DNA of 64,000 bases from Peptoclostridium sp965368085 (lineage in GTDB: Bacteria > Bacillota > Clostridia > Peptostreptococcales > Peptostreptococcaceae), in NCBI GenBank assembly GCA_965368085.1, contig CBDULP010000002.1:124001-188000 (forward strand), written 5' to 3'. A model generated the notes under the pieces. That model made no database searches and was not told the DNA's origin. It saw only the letters and a program-made list of their open reading frames with translations. Of the stretch, positions 17,929 through 26,316 are shown piece after piece; the first letter of the stretch is position 1; every line of letters begins with the position of its first letter. Both the position numbers and the translations under genes were made by a program.

Positions 17929-18537
17929 ATGTTCACGCAAATAATCAAGGAATTAAAACAACATGCTCCGTTTACTATTTTGGGTGCAGGTACCGGAATA
18001 ATTATAATGGTGATTTTTAATGAATTGTCTTTTGAATTTTCCAATAATATATTCTATTTACTCCATCCACTCCATGTCGTTTTAAGCGCAATTGCAACGG
18101 CATCGATGTACGAATTTTATCAATGCAAAAATAAAAGTGAAAAATGCAACATATGGGTTTTATTAATGATTGGTTATTTAGGATCAATAGGTATAGCCAC
18201 TTTAAGCGATTCAGTAATACCCTATATTGCAGAAGCTTTGCTTAATATGCCTAATAGAGGCATTCATATAGGTTTTATTGAAAAATGGTGGCTGATCAAC
18301 CCCCTGGCATTTATAGGTATCGCAATAGCCTATTTTAGGCCTTCGACAAAAAGCTCTCACGCTGGGCATGTATTACTAAGCACTTGGTCTTCGCTATTTC
18401 ATATTATGATGGCCAAAGGGCAGTCTTTAAATTTGTATGAGTATATTACCATTTTTGCATTCCTTTTTATCGCTGTATGGATTCCATGTTGTACTAGTGA
18501 TATTGTAATGCCTTTATTATTTGTTAAAGACAAATAA
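17929..18537 (+). CDS. polytopic membrane protein, function unknown
   Basis: 202 aa with about six hydrophobic segments (for example TGIIIMVIFNEL, PLHVVLSAIATASMY, WVLLMIGYLGSIGIATL, INPLAFIGIAIAYF and YITIFAFLFIAVWIPCC). Histidines recur in or near membrane segments (QHAPFT, LLHPLHVV, GIHIGF, SSHAGHVLL, LFHIMM), as in metal-handling permeases, but I do not recognise the family with confidence. Strong GGAAGGAGG ribosome binding site; stand-alone with a bidirectional hairpin after it. A metal-ion transporter is a guess only. Confidence 0.75.
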   Translation: MFTQIIKELKQHAPFTILGAGTGIIIMVIFNELSFEFSNNIFYLLHPLHVVLSAIATASMYEFYQCKNKSEKCNIWVLLMIGYLGSIGIATLSDSVIPYIAEALLNMPNRGIHIGFIEKWWLINPLAFIGIAIAYFRPSTKSSHAGHVLLSTWSSLFHIMMAKGQSLNLYEYITIFAFLFIAVWIPCCTSDIVMPLLFVKDK

Positions 18538-18660
18538 TGTATTTTTCTTATTCCAATTAAGGAAGAATCAGATGAAAAAATCATATTGATTGTACTCTAA
18601 GTACATAGCAATATTTATAATATGGAACTTTTCTGGCTAAAGTTATTGAAGAAAAATATT

Positions 18661-18700
18661 AAGAGACTTCTATTGGTCCTATGGAGCATAAAAGTCTCTT
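18661..18700. terminator. bidirectional terminator
   Basis: AAGAGACTT (18661-18669) pairs with AAGTCTCTT (18692-18700) between the convergent membrane protein and ABC permease genes; T/A tracts are short on both sides. Confidence 0.6.
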
Positions 18701-18716
18701 TCAATTAAAATGTGTC

Positions 18717-19451
18717 TTAATATATCCATTTTTTTTGTATATTGTGAGTACTTGCAATAAACAACCCTGCACAAAATGCTATAAGTACTGGAAAACTGAT
18801 TCCATGGGCAATAATCCCATTGCCGTTGATTGAATTTTTTAATATATCAGCGCCATATGTGAGTGGCAACATATATGAAATAGGCCTTATCGCGGCAGGA
18901 AGATTGTCTATAGGAATAAACAGGCCGCAGAGGAATACCATTGGGAATCGAAAAAAATTAGAAAATGTTTGAGCTTCAAACACTTCGCTCACTGAAACGG
19001 CGATAAATAATCCTAAGAAGGTGGAGGTTATTGCTATAAGCACTACGCTCAAGAGAGCCAATGCCCAGTCAATTCCGGATAAATCAACCATAAACGAAGC
19101 AAACAGCACTGGAATGAAAGCATTTACTATTCCAAAAACAATGGCACCAGTTGTTTTTGCCAGCATCAAAAGATTCAAGCTGATAGGCGCAAGCAGCAGC
19201 CTCTCAAAGGAGCGACTTTTCCTTTCGAATGTTATGGTTACCGCAAGCATGGATGTTGTGCCAAATAGTATGGATAATGACATAACGCCCGGCAAAATAT
19301 CTCTTATGGCTACAATACTTTCTGAGCGTACGAAAAACATAAGCGTCCAGGATATGGGAAAAACAATCCCCCAACTGATATTAGGCGGCTTTAAATAATA
19401 GTTTTTCATATCTTTCATCAAAATACTCCAAAATGCTATGTATTTACTCAT
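18717..19451 (-). CDS. ABC-2 type permease
   Basis: 244-aa integral membrane subunit of an ABC-2 exporter. Six hydrophobic segments are visible, and the C-terminal half carries the family pattern FRFPMVFLCGLFIPIDNLP followed by ISYMLPLTYGADILKN. It overlaps the upstream ATPase gene by eight bases, so the two are translationally coupled and form one transporter. Substrate unknown (drug, antibiotic or sodium export are usual roles). Confidence 0.9.
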   Translation of the reverse strand: MSKYIAFWSILMKDMKNYYLKPPNISWGIVFPISWTLMFFVRSESIVAIRDILPGVMSLSILFGTTSMLAVTITFERKSRSFERLLLAPISLNLLMLAKTTGAIVFGIVNAFIPVLFASFMVDLSGIDWALALLSVVLIAITSTFLGLFIAVSVSEVFEAQTFSNFFRFPMVFLCGLFIPIDNLPAAIRPISYMLPLTYGADILKNSINGNGIIAHGISFPVLIAFCAGLFIASTHNIQKKWIY

Positions 19452-20418
19452 TTCGACTGCCCTCCTTTTCTTTTTTCATTTTGTCTATTTCAATACCTGT
19501 GATTTTCACAAAAACTTCTTCCAATGAAGGATGGATAATTTTTGCTTCTCTGACTAGAATGTCTCTTTCGTCAAAAAAATTCATAAAGGGCATAAGGTTA
19601 ACTTTTTCGCCAGATATGATTCTGATTTTGCTTGCATTGATTTTGTGTACATTGATGTAGGGGAAAGCATTCGTCAAATCCTTTTCAAAAGATAAACGGT
19701 TATTTTCTATGGAAAATTCTACGATATTCTTCTCTTGGGCTTCTAGCAGAAGGTCGCTCGTCCTGCCTACTTTAATGATTTTGCCGTCGACAATAAACCC
19801 GATTCTATGGCACAGTCTTTCGGCTTCCTCGATATGGTGGGTTGTTAAAAAGATTGTAGTGCCTTTATTATTGAGCTCTTGAATAAGTTTTCTGATTCGT
19901 CTGGTGCTTTCCACATCAATTCCTGTGGTGGGTTCATCCAAAAAGAGTATTTCGGGTTCGTGAATAATTCCGGCGGCAATAGTCAACTTTCTTTTCATAC
20001 CTTTGGAAAAGGCTTTGAAAGGTCTTTTTCCCGTATCTGAAAGGCCAAACTGGTCCAACAATTGCTTAGCTCTTGATTCTCGAGTAACTTTATCCATACC
20101 GTATAGTGAAGCACAAAAAACCAAATTGTCAAACCCGCTCATATCTGCATAAAGATTGTTTTCATCTGGAACAATACCGATGAGCTGTTGAACCTTCTTT
20201 ATGTTCTTTATGCCATTTTGCCCTGCAATACCAATCATACCAGATGTAGGCCTTGCAAGGCCGGTAAGCATATTGATGGTTGTTGTCTTGCCAGCGCCAT
20301 TTGGCCCTAGGAATCCAAAAACCTCACCTTTTTTCACGGAAAAACTGATTTCCTTGACAGCCTTGAAATCGTTAAAGCTTTTGCTAAGGTTGCTAACCTC
20401 TATAACATTGGCGTTCAA
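19444..20418 (-). CDS. ABC transporter ATP-binding protein (DrrA/CcmA type)
   Basis: 324-aa ATPase energising the ABC-2 permease. Walker A GPNGAGKTT (about residue 38), Q-loop region GIVPDENNLY, signature FSKGMKRKL (LSGGQ variant typical of DrrA-type), Walker B ILFLDEPTTGID and H-loop TTHHIEEAE. A ~90-residue C-terminal extension follows, as in multidrug/antibiotic exporters of this class. A stretch of ~290 bases upstream carries no gene. Confidence 0.93.
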   Translation of the reverse strand: MNANVIEVSNLSKSFNDFKAVKEISFSVKKGEVFGFLGPNGAGKTTTINMLTGLARPTSGMIGIAGQNGIKNIKKVQQLIGIVPDENNLYADMSGFDNLVFCASLYGMDKVTRESRAKQLLDQFGLSDTGKRPFKAFSKGMKRKLTIAAGIIHEPEILFLDEPTTGIDVESTRRIRKLIQELNNKGTTIFLTTHHIEEAERLCHRIGFIVDGKIIKVGRTSDLLLEAQEKNIVEFSIENNRLSFEKDLTNAFPYINVHKINASKIRIISGEKVNLMPFMNFFDERDILVREAKIIHPSLEEVFVKITGIEIDKMKKEKEGSRNE

Positions 20419-20704
20419 AATTCAAGCCCCCTTTCTACAGCATAAATGATTTCTTCGACCCGAGTCTATGACATCCAGATCAATTACTTCTAACTATATT
20501 AAACAGTTATTTTAAATAAAAAAGTCTTTTCGCACCAGGCTTAGATTTCCAGGCATTTGGTTGGCGAAAAAGGCAAATATTACACCATTAGAATGATAGT
20601 CCTCATAACGGGTATATTATCCTTATATTTTACCTTGTTTTCCAAAATTAATGCATCTATTTGAAAAAGAGTGTAATGAAGTTTAAAGGAAAGAAGGAGA
20701 TCAA

Positions 20705-21802
20705 ATGGTAAATGTAGGTTTGATAGTCAATCCAATAGCTGGAATGGGAGGCAGCGTTGGATTAAAAGGCACTGATGGCGAAATATATAAAACGGCTGTA
20801 ACTTTAGGCGCAAAGCAAGTGACATCTGAAAGAATCCGAGAAGTCCTTTCGCTAGTCACGAGAAAAGACATTTATTTTTTGGCGGCAAAAGGGAAAATGG
20901 GCGAGGATTATGTTAAAGAGTTTTGTTTTGATTATGAAGTTGTAGGTGATATTGGAATTGAAACCGATTCGGATGATACTAAAAATATAGCCAAAGAGAT
21001 GGTATCGAAGGAAATAGAGCTGCTGATATTTGTAGGAGGAGATGGAACTGCAAGAGATATCCTGGATGTAGTGGGTATGGAAACGCCAGTTATTGGCATT
21101 CCTTCAGGGGTCAAAATGTTTAGTCCGGTATTCGCCTTATCTGCCCATGCTGCGGCTGAGATGATTAATTCATTTGAGGATAAGTTCATAGAGAAGGAAG
21201 TGTTGGATATCGACGAGGAGGCTTTCAGGAATAACCGGCTGGTTTCAAAGCTTTATGGATTTGTAAGGGTGCCGGATATAAGCCATCTGCTTCAGGGAAG
21301 GAAAGAGTCTTCAAATGTCAAGGTGAAAGCCGAAGATAAGAAAAAAGAAGTTGCCGAGTATATAGTGGAAAACATGGAAAAAGATATGATGTATATTTTG
21401 GGACCCGGAACCACCCTAAAGGCTATTACCGACCGGCTTGGAGTTGAGAAATCATTATTGGGGATTGACGCTGTTTTCAATGGCCAGCTTGTTGGTTCGG
21501 ACATCAATGAAAAAGAAATACTAAGATTGATTGAAAGACATGAAAAAGCAAAAATTATCGTTACTCCCATTGGGGGCAATGGGTTTATATTTGGAAGGGG
21601 AAGCAAGCAAATATCTCCAAAGGTTTTAGGATTGATTGAAAGAGAAAACATCATTATTGTCAGCACTTTAGATAAAGTTGGAGCTTTGGAATGCCTGAGA
21701 GTGGACACGGGAGATCATGGAATTGACATGGAACTAATAGGGGATATCCATGTGGTAATCGGATATAACGAGGAAATTGTAATGGAGGTTAAATGTGATT
21801 GA
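20705..21802 (+). CDS. ATP-NAD/AcoX-type kinase family protein
   Basis: 365 aa with the N-terminal hallmark VGLIVNPIAGMGGSVGLKGT and the NAD-kinase-fold motif FVGGDGTARDI (about residue 105), assigning it to the AcoX-like branch of the ATP-NAD kinase superfamily. The true substrate of this branch is not known; assignments such as NAD kinase or acetoin catabolism protein X are by homology only. The start ATG 20705 has AAGAAGGAG upstream. Its 3' end overlaps the following aminotransferase gene by eight bases, indicating a dedicated two-gene unit. Confidence 0.85.
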   Translation: MVNVGLIVNPIAGMGGSVGLKGTDGEIYKTAVTLGAKQVTSERIREVLSLVTRKDIYFLAAKGKMGEDYVKEFCFDYEVVGDIGIETDSDDTKNIAKEMVSKEIELLIFVGGDGTARDILDVVGMETPVIGIPSGVKMFSPVFALSAHAAAEMINSFEDKFIEKEVLDIDEEAFRNNRLVSKLYGFVRVPDISHLLQGRKESSNVKVKAEDKKKEVAEYIVENMEKDMMYILGPGTTLKAITDRLGVEKSLLGIDAVFNGQLVGSDINEKEILRLIERHEKAKIIVTPIGGNGFIFGRGSKQISPKVLGLIERENIIIVSTLDKVGALECLRVDTGDHGIDMELIGDIHVVIGYNEEIVMEVKCD

Positions 21803-22760
21803 TTTAAGTTCAAACGAGAACCCCTACGAACCTTCTAAAAGGGTAATCGAAGCGGTTATGCAAAGTGCTTTTCATCTCAACAGATATGTAGGTCATGGAG
21901 AGTTGGACGCGTTGAAAGAAGCCATTTCTGATTACAACCAGGTCTCAAAAGAACGCATATTCGTTGGCCCGGGGACGGATTACCTTTTTAAGGAAACAAT
22001 ATTTAATTTCGCTAAAAACAAGGATGTAATCACTTTCAATCCCTCGTTTTTCGGTTCCGTAGAAAGTGCGAAATATACCGCTAAAAGAATTATGAAAATT
22101 CAACTAGTACCACCTGAATATAAAATTAATTTGGAGGCTTTGACGGGAGGGCCTTCTCTAATGCTGCTGGATTCCCCAAATAATCCCACGGGGAGGTGCC
22201 TGATAGAGAGGAAGCAGCTTATAGAAATTTTGGGAAACAGTGATAATCTTGTTTTAATCGATGAAGCTTACTATGAATTTTCAAAAAAATCTTTTGTAGA
22301 TCTTGTTGAGAAATACCCCAATTTGGCCATAGCGAGAACTCTCGACAAGGCATTTTCATTGGCTGGCCTTAGAGTCAGCTATCTTATTGCAGGAGACAGA
22401 TTTTTAAGAAGGCTGTCCTCTCATGCGCAAGTGGTTAACAGGCCGGCTTGCCGTGCGGCTATTACAGCCATAAAAGATAAAGCGTACGCGTTTAATAATG
22501 TTAAAATTATTATTAATGAGAGGGAAAGGCTAAGGGGCGAGTTAGAAATGGCAGGGCTGGCTGTAACGCCGAGCCAAACTAATTTTTTGCTTGTCAGAAC
22601 ATCTATTCCTGAATTTGCTTTGAGGCTGAATAAAGAGAATATTCTAATAAGCGATTTATCAGACACATGGCTAAAGAACTGCTATCGGATTTCTGTGGGA
22701 AACCAGTGGGAAAACGACTTGCTACTCAATGCAATAAGAAAATTCACTAGTGTTGATTAA
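21795..22760 (+). CDS. class I/II aminotransferase, HisC/CobD-like
   Basis: 321-aa PLP enzyme. It starts LSSNENPYEPS, has DSPNNPTGR, DEAYYEFSK and the PLP lysine in TLDKAFSLAGLRVSYLI, all as in histidinol-phosphate aminotransferase and threonine-phosphate decarboxylase. It is shorter than true HisC (about 350 aa) and no his or cob genes are nearby, so neither specific function can be assigned. GTG start at 21795 inside the end of the kinase gene, with GGAGG seven bases upstream, supports translational coupling. Confidence 0.85.
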   Translation: MIDLSSNENPYEPSKRVIEAVMQSAFHLNRYVGHGELDALKEAISDYNQVSKERIFVGPGTDYLFKETIFNFAKNKDVITFNPSFFGSVESAKYTAKRIMKIQLVPPEYKINLEALTGGPSLMLLDSPNNPTGRCLIERKQLIEILGNSDNLVLIDEAYYEFSKKSFVDLVEKYPNLAIARTLDKAFSLAGLRVSYLIAGDRFLRRLSSHAQVVNRPACRAAITAIKDKAYAFNNVKIIINERERLRGELEMAGLAVTPSQTNFLLVRTSIPEFALRLNKENILISDLSDTWLKNCYRISVGNQWENDLLLNAIRKFTSVD

Positions 22761-22808
22761 CATGAACCTCCCCACTTATGCATTGCAGTGAGGGAGGTTC
22801 ATGTTTAC
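22761..22808 (+). terminator. terminator of the kinase-aminotransferase unit
   Basis: ACATGAACCTCCC (22761-22773) pairs with GGGAGGTTCATGT (22793-22805) followed by TTA; strong stem, short T tract. Confidence 0.75.
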
Positions 22809-22821
22809 GGAGAGTGTAAAA

Positions 22822-23102
22822 TAAAGTGTGTATCTTCTTTGAAATTGATATAATCAAATTATCAATCAAGGATGAAAAAGACATCCACAAAGCACTTAAA
22901 GACATGTTTTCAAAAACAATCCAGGAAATGCTTAAAGCGGAGCTTGATAAGCATCTTTCCTAATGACGAATCACTCTTCAAAAGCCTTTATATTGCAACA
23001 ATTGATATCACTAAAAAATGAACTGCAAAGCTTAGAGATTAACATCTTATCTTGGCTTAGCTAAGCATATATTTTGAAGACAGGATTAACCCCTATCTTT
23101 AA
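22822..23102 (+). pseudogene. IS256-family transposase remnant (both ends, middle deleted)
   Basis: One frame gives KALKDMFSKTIQEMLKAELD then KHLS and a stop, matching the N-terminal region of IS256/mutator transposases. About 30 bases later another frame gives LFKSLYIATIDITKK, then LSIYFEDRINPYL, matching the C-terminal end (LYLATxxxTKKW...LxIYFEDR). The central catalytic domain is gone, and stops occupy the usual Trp/Gln positions (TGA, TAA, TAG). The element is long dead. Confidence 0.8.
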
Positions 23103-23173
23103 AATTCAATCAAGTGCTACTGTTTTTGTTTGTTGCTATAGAATGGTAAAATATTTAATTTGAGTAATAAAAA

Positions 23174-23210
23174 ACCTGGAAGGCTTATCAAAATAGCTTT
23201 CCAGGTCTCA
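23174..23210. terminator. hairpin downstream of the IS256 remnant
   Basis: ACCTGGAA (23174-23181) pairs with TTCCAGGT (23199-23206), with further pairing of AGGCT and AGCTT inside, then CTCAAAAAA. Possibly an orphan terminator. Confidence 0.5.
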
Positions 23211-23247
23211 AAAAATAAATTCAATATATATTAAGGAAGGCCATAAT

Positions 23248-23364
23248 TTGAAGAAAATAACCATTATTTTAATTGCTACAGTGTTGCTTATAGTTACTGG
23301 TTGATCCAGCAAATTAATGAATTTGAGGCGTCCTCGTATCGGGGAATCCAGAGTGAATGGTTAA
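23248..23364 (+). pseudogene. lipoprotein gene remnant, TGA at the lipobox cysteine
   Basis: After AAGGAAGG a TTG-initiated frame reads LKKITIILIATVLLIVTG, a clear lipoprotein signal peptide, then TGA (23302-23304) where the lipobox cysteine should be, then SSKLMNLRRP before running into repeat copy B and a stop at 23362. A Cys codon (TGT/TGC) to TGA change is one base. Truncation by the repeat makes this a dead fragment rather than a functional selenoprotein. Confidence 0.55.
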
Positions 23365-23540
23365 GCCGCTTTTATGAAGTTTTGTAAGTTTTCCAAATTG
23401 AAATGCACGCTTGAATTCTTGGGAATTTTGGATTGTTTGAGCGAAGTGAGTTTTCAAAAATCCAGAATTCAAGCAGGGCATTAGATTATGTAAAACTCAA
23501 AACGTAGGATCAGCGGCTGTTTATTCACCTGGATTCCTTT
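23331..23540. repeat. MITE-like ~200-bp imperfect palindrome, copy B
   Basis: Ends GGAATCCAG (23343-23351) and CTGGATTCC (23529-23537) are exact inverse complements; inside, GTGAAT..AA.CCGCT, GTTTTG..AGTTTT.CA, AATGC..GC and CTTGAATTC recur in inverted order on the other arm (GAATTCAAGC). The centre holds GTTTGAGCGAAGTGAGTTTTC, whose complement matches the centre of copy A at 12512-12535. No coding capacity. It truncates the lipoprotein remnant. From 23541 to 23768 nothing further is seen except the ilvA ribosome binding site. Confidence 0.8.
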
Positions 23541-23768
23541 TATAAGCTTAAGCGCAGTCATAATGTGTCTATAGGTGTTAAAAATAGCTATGCTAAAGAC
23601 AAATCTTTTGTAAAATTTTGTATTTGTAATATTTTGTGAAAGCAACCTTGAAATTGGGTATGCATTAATTGGGTTCTCTTACTGATTTTGCGTATTGATT
23701 ATATGGCGATTTGGGTATAAAATAGATATTAAGTGTACGCGAAAACATATAAAAGGAGAATGAGTGTA

Positions 23769-24992
23769 ATGCATACAAAGACAAATGTCTCTGTGACGTT
23801 CGAAGAAATACTAAAGGCAAAAGATGTTCTGGAAAACGTTGCGATAAAGACAAAGCTTTATGAGTGTCCAAACCTTTCGAAACTTACTGGAAACAATGTG
23901 TTTTTAAAGACTGAAAACCTTCAAAAGACTGGGGCTTTCAAGATAAGGGGAGCATTCAACAAGATAGCAAACCTTACAGATGATGAAAGAAAATGCGGAG
24001 TCATAGCATCAAGCGCAGGAAACCATGCTCAGGGAGTTGCCCTTGCAGCAAGCGAATACGGAATAGATTCCACGATAGTAATGCCTGCCACTGCCCCTTT
24101 GGCAAAGGTCAAGGCTACAAGAGGATACGGAGCTGAAGTTGTGCTTCACGGAGACGTTTACGACGATGCATACCTTAAGGCTGTGGAGCTTCAAAAGGAA
24201 ACCGGCGCAACTTTTGTGCATCCTTTCAATGATCCTCACGTCATAGCTGGACAGGGAACAATAGGCCTTGAAATACTTGAAGAGCTTGAAAATGTTGATG
24301 TAATACTTGTTCCAATAGGCGGAGGCGGACTTATATCCGGTATTGCAATAGCTGCCAAGACGATAAAACCTTCTGTAAAAGTGATAGGTGTCGAGGCTGC
24401 AAACGCGGCGTCTATGTACAGCGCCAGAAGGGCGAGGAAGATAGTGACTCTTGACTCGGCTTCGACTATAGCAGACGGAATAGCCGTAAAGCAAATAGGA
24501 GATGTCACATATGAGATAATAGAAAAGTATGTGGATGAGATAGTGACTGTTGAAGAGGATGAAATAGCGCAGGCTATACTCTACCTTATGGAAAAGAACA
24601 AGCTGGTTGCAGAAGGTGCTGGAGCTGTTACTACTGCTGCGATTATGAATGAAAAGATATGGGACAAGGGAAAAAATGTAGTTGCTGTAGTTTCAGGCGG
24701 AAATATAGACATAAACATGATGTCTAAAATAGTCGACAAGGCCCTTATGAAAGAGGGAAGAAGATTCTATTTCCACACTATGATACCTGACAAGCCGGGA
24801 GAGCTTATGAAGGTGATACAGCTTGTGTCGGAGCTCAACGCCAATATATTCTCGATAAACCAGACAAGGCTTAAGGACTTTGTCAAAATTGGAATGCAGG
24901 AGATTGAGGTAGTGCTTGAAACCTTTGACGAGAGTCACATGGAAAAGATAGTCAAAGAGCTTAGAGGACACGGATATACAATACTCCTTTAA
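23769..24992 (+). CDS. ilvA: threonine ammonia-lyase (with C-terminal ACT domain)
   Basis: PLP-dependent deamination of L-threonine to 2-oxobutyrate and ammonia. PLP lysine in KTGAFKIRGAFNKI (about residue 52), ASSAGNHAQGVA, the glycine loop PIGGGGLISG, and a C-terminal ACT-like domain (FYFHTMIPDKPGELMKVIQL onward). 407 aa is typical of the short, catabolic/TdcB-like form. I choose ATG 23769, ten bases after AAAGGAG; ATG 23760 is too close to it and 23733 lacks a site. The serine dehydratase and RidA genes follow, so a role in amino acid fermentation is likely as well as in isoleucine synthesis. Confidence 0.95.
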   Translation: MHTKTNVSVTFEEILKAKDVLENVAIKTKLYECPNLSKLTGNNVFLKTENLQKTGAFKIRGAFNKIANLTDDERKCGVIASSAGNHAQGVALAASEYGIDSTIVMPATAPLAKVKATRGYGAEVVLHGDVYDDAYLKAVELQKETGATFVHPFNDPHVIAGQGTIGLEILEELENVDVILVPIGGGGLISGIAIAAKTIKPSVKVIGVEAANAASMYSARRARKIVTLDSASTIADGIAVKQIGDVTYEIIEKYVDEIVTVEEDEIAQAILYLMEKNKLVAEGAGAVTTAAIMNEKIWDKGKNVVAVVSGGNIDINMMSKIVDKALMKEGRRFYFHTMIPDKPGELMKVIQLVSELNANIFSINQTRLKDFVKIGMQEIEVVLETFDESHMEKIVKELRGHGYTILL

Positions 24993-25000
24993 TTTGAAAA

Positions 25001-25026
25001 TTTAACACGATTAAACAAGTGTTAAA
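25001..25026 (+). terminator. hairpin after ilvA
   Basis: TTTAACAC (25001-25008) pairs with GTGTTAAA (25019-25026), followed by TTTGATT. Weak terminator candidate. Confidence 0.45.
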
Positions 25027-25123
25027 TTTGATTAAAGTATCAATCCATCTTTATGCAAAGTGATATTTGTAATATAATGATGTTAGCCAATATTTAAATA
25101 TAATAAAAACTGGAGGTATTTAG

Positions 25124-25507
25124 ATGAAAAAAGAGATAATAAGCACAAGCAAGGCGCCGGCGGCAGTGGGACCATATTCTCAGGCTGTAAAGGCTGGAAA
25201 CATGCTTTTTGTTTCAGGACAGATTCCATTCATACCAGAGACTATGGAGCTTGTATCGGAAGACGTTAAGGAGCAAACAGCAAGATCACTTGAAAACGTT
25301 AAGGCAATACTGGAAGAGGCAGGAGCTTCATTTGCAGATGTAATAAAAGCCACAGTGTTTATAAAGGACATGAACGACTTTGGAAAGATAAACGAGGTAT
25401 ATGCTGAGTACTTCGGAGACAACAAGCCTGCAAGAGCATGCGTTGAAGTTGCGAGACTTCCAAAAGACGTAAAAGTTGAAATAGAAGTTATAGCGTTTGT
25501 TGAGTAA
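25124..25507 (+). CDS. ridA: RidA family enamine/imine deaminase
   Basis: Hydrolyses the reactive 2-aminoacrylate/2-aminocrotonate released by PLP-dependent Ser/Thr dehydratases. 127 aa, with the family start STSKAPAAVGPYSQAVKAG, the FVSGQIP segment and the C-terminal catalytic arginine region PARACVEVARLPKDVKVEIE. Directly downstream of threonine ammonia-lyase, the source of such enamines, which makes the role concrete here. Confidence 0.96.
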   Translation: MKKEIISTSKAPAAVGPYSQAVKAGNMLFVSGQIPFIPETMELVSEDVKEQTARSLENVKAILEEAGASFADVIKATVFIKDMNDFGKINEVYAEYFGDNKPARACVEVARLPKDVKVEIEVIAFVE

Positions 25508-25528
25508 AAAAGTTAACAAAAAAATAGA

Positions 25529-25557
25529 AATTGCCGGCATATAAAATGCCGGCAATT
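25529..25557 (+). terminator. hairpin between ridA and sdaAB
   Basis: AATTGCCGGCAT (25529-25540) pairs with ATGCCGGCAATT (25546-25557); very stable stem but the following tail is only GTAATATT. Confidence 0.6.
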
Positions 25558-25590
25558 GTAATATTAAAATTAAAAAGAGAGGTTTACAAT

Positions 25591-26262
25591 ATGAAAAATT
25601 ATAGCATATTTGATGTCATAGGGCCTCGTATGATAGGTCCTTCAAGCTCCCATACTGCAGGAGCGGCAAGGATTGCCATTGCGGCTTCCAAAATAGCCAA
25701 GGGAAGCGTTAAGGAAGTGAAGTTCTATCTGCACGGATCTTTTGCAAAGACTTACAAGGGACACGGAACGGATAAGGCTCTTGTGGGAGGAATGCTTGGA
25801 TTTTCCACGGAGGACGAGAGGATAAAAAATTCATTTGAGATAGCGGATGAAAAGGGGATTAAGTATGAATTCATTCCAATTGACCTTGGGGACGAATTCC
25901 ATCCAAACACGGTAAAGATGATGATAACCAAGGAAGACGGTTCGCAGGTGGAGGTAATAGGAGAGTCCATAGGCGGGGGTAACATCAAAATAGTTGGCAT
26001 AAACGGACTTGACATTGAATTCACAGGCGAGTATTATACGCTCATAGTAAAGCAGTGGGATATGCCTGGCGCGGCGGCCCACATAACAAACTGCGTAGCT
26101 CAAAACGATGTAAACATAGCGTTCATGAGGATATACAGAGAGGAAAAGGGAAACCACGCATTTACAATAATAGAGGCTGACGAGCAGATATGCCAAAAGG
26201 CTATAGACGATATAAAGAGCAACACCCAGCTTATACAAGATGCCTTTGTGGTATCCATATGA
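25591..26262 (+). CDS. sdaAB: L-serine ammonia-lyase, iron-sulfur-dependent, beta subunit
   Basis: One subunit of the two-component [4Fe-4S] serine dehydratase producing pyruvate and ammonia. N-terminal SIFDVIGPRMIGPSSSHTAG is the family signature; a C-terminal ACT domain begins at YTLIVKQWDMPGAAAHITNC. 223 aa from ATG 25591, which follows AGAGAGG; the in-frame extension to 25531 lies in the hairpin region. Paired with the alpha subunit gene 54 bases downstream. Confidence 0.96.
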   Translation: MKNYSIFDVIGPRMIGPSSSHTAGAARIAIAASKIAKGSVKEVKFYLHGSFAKTYKGHGTDKALVGGMLGFSTEDERIKNSFEIADEKGIKYEFIPIDLGDEFHPNTVKMMITKEDGSQVEVIGESIGGGNIKIVGINGLDIEFTGEYYTLIVKQWDMPGAAAHITNCVAQNDVNIAFMRIYREEKGNHAFTIIEADEQICQKAIDDIKSNTQLIQDAFVVSI

Positions 26263-26316
26263 TGACACGGATAAATATCTGAAAGTTTAAAAAATTTCAA
26301 AAAGAAGGTGAGCAGT

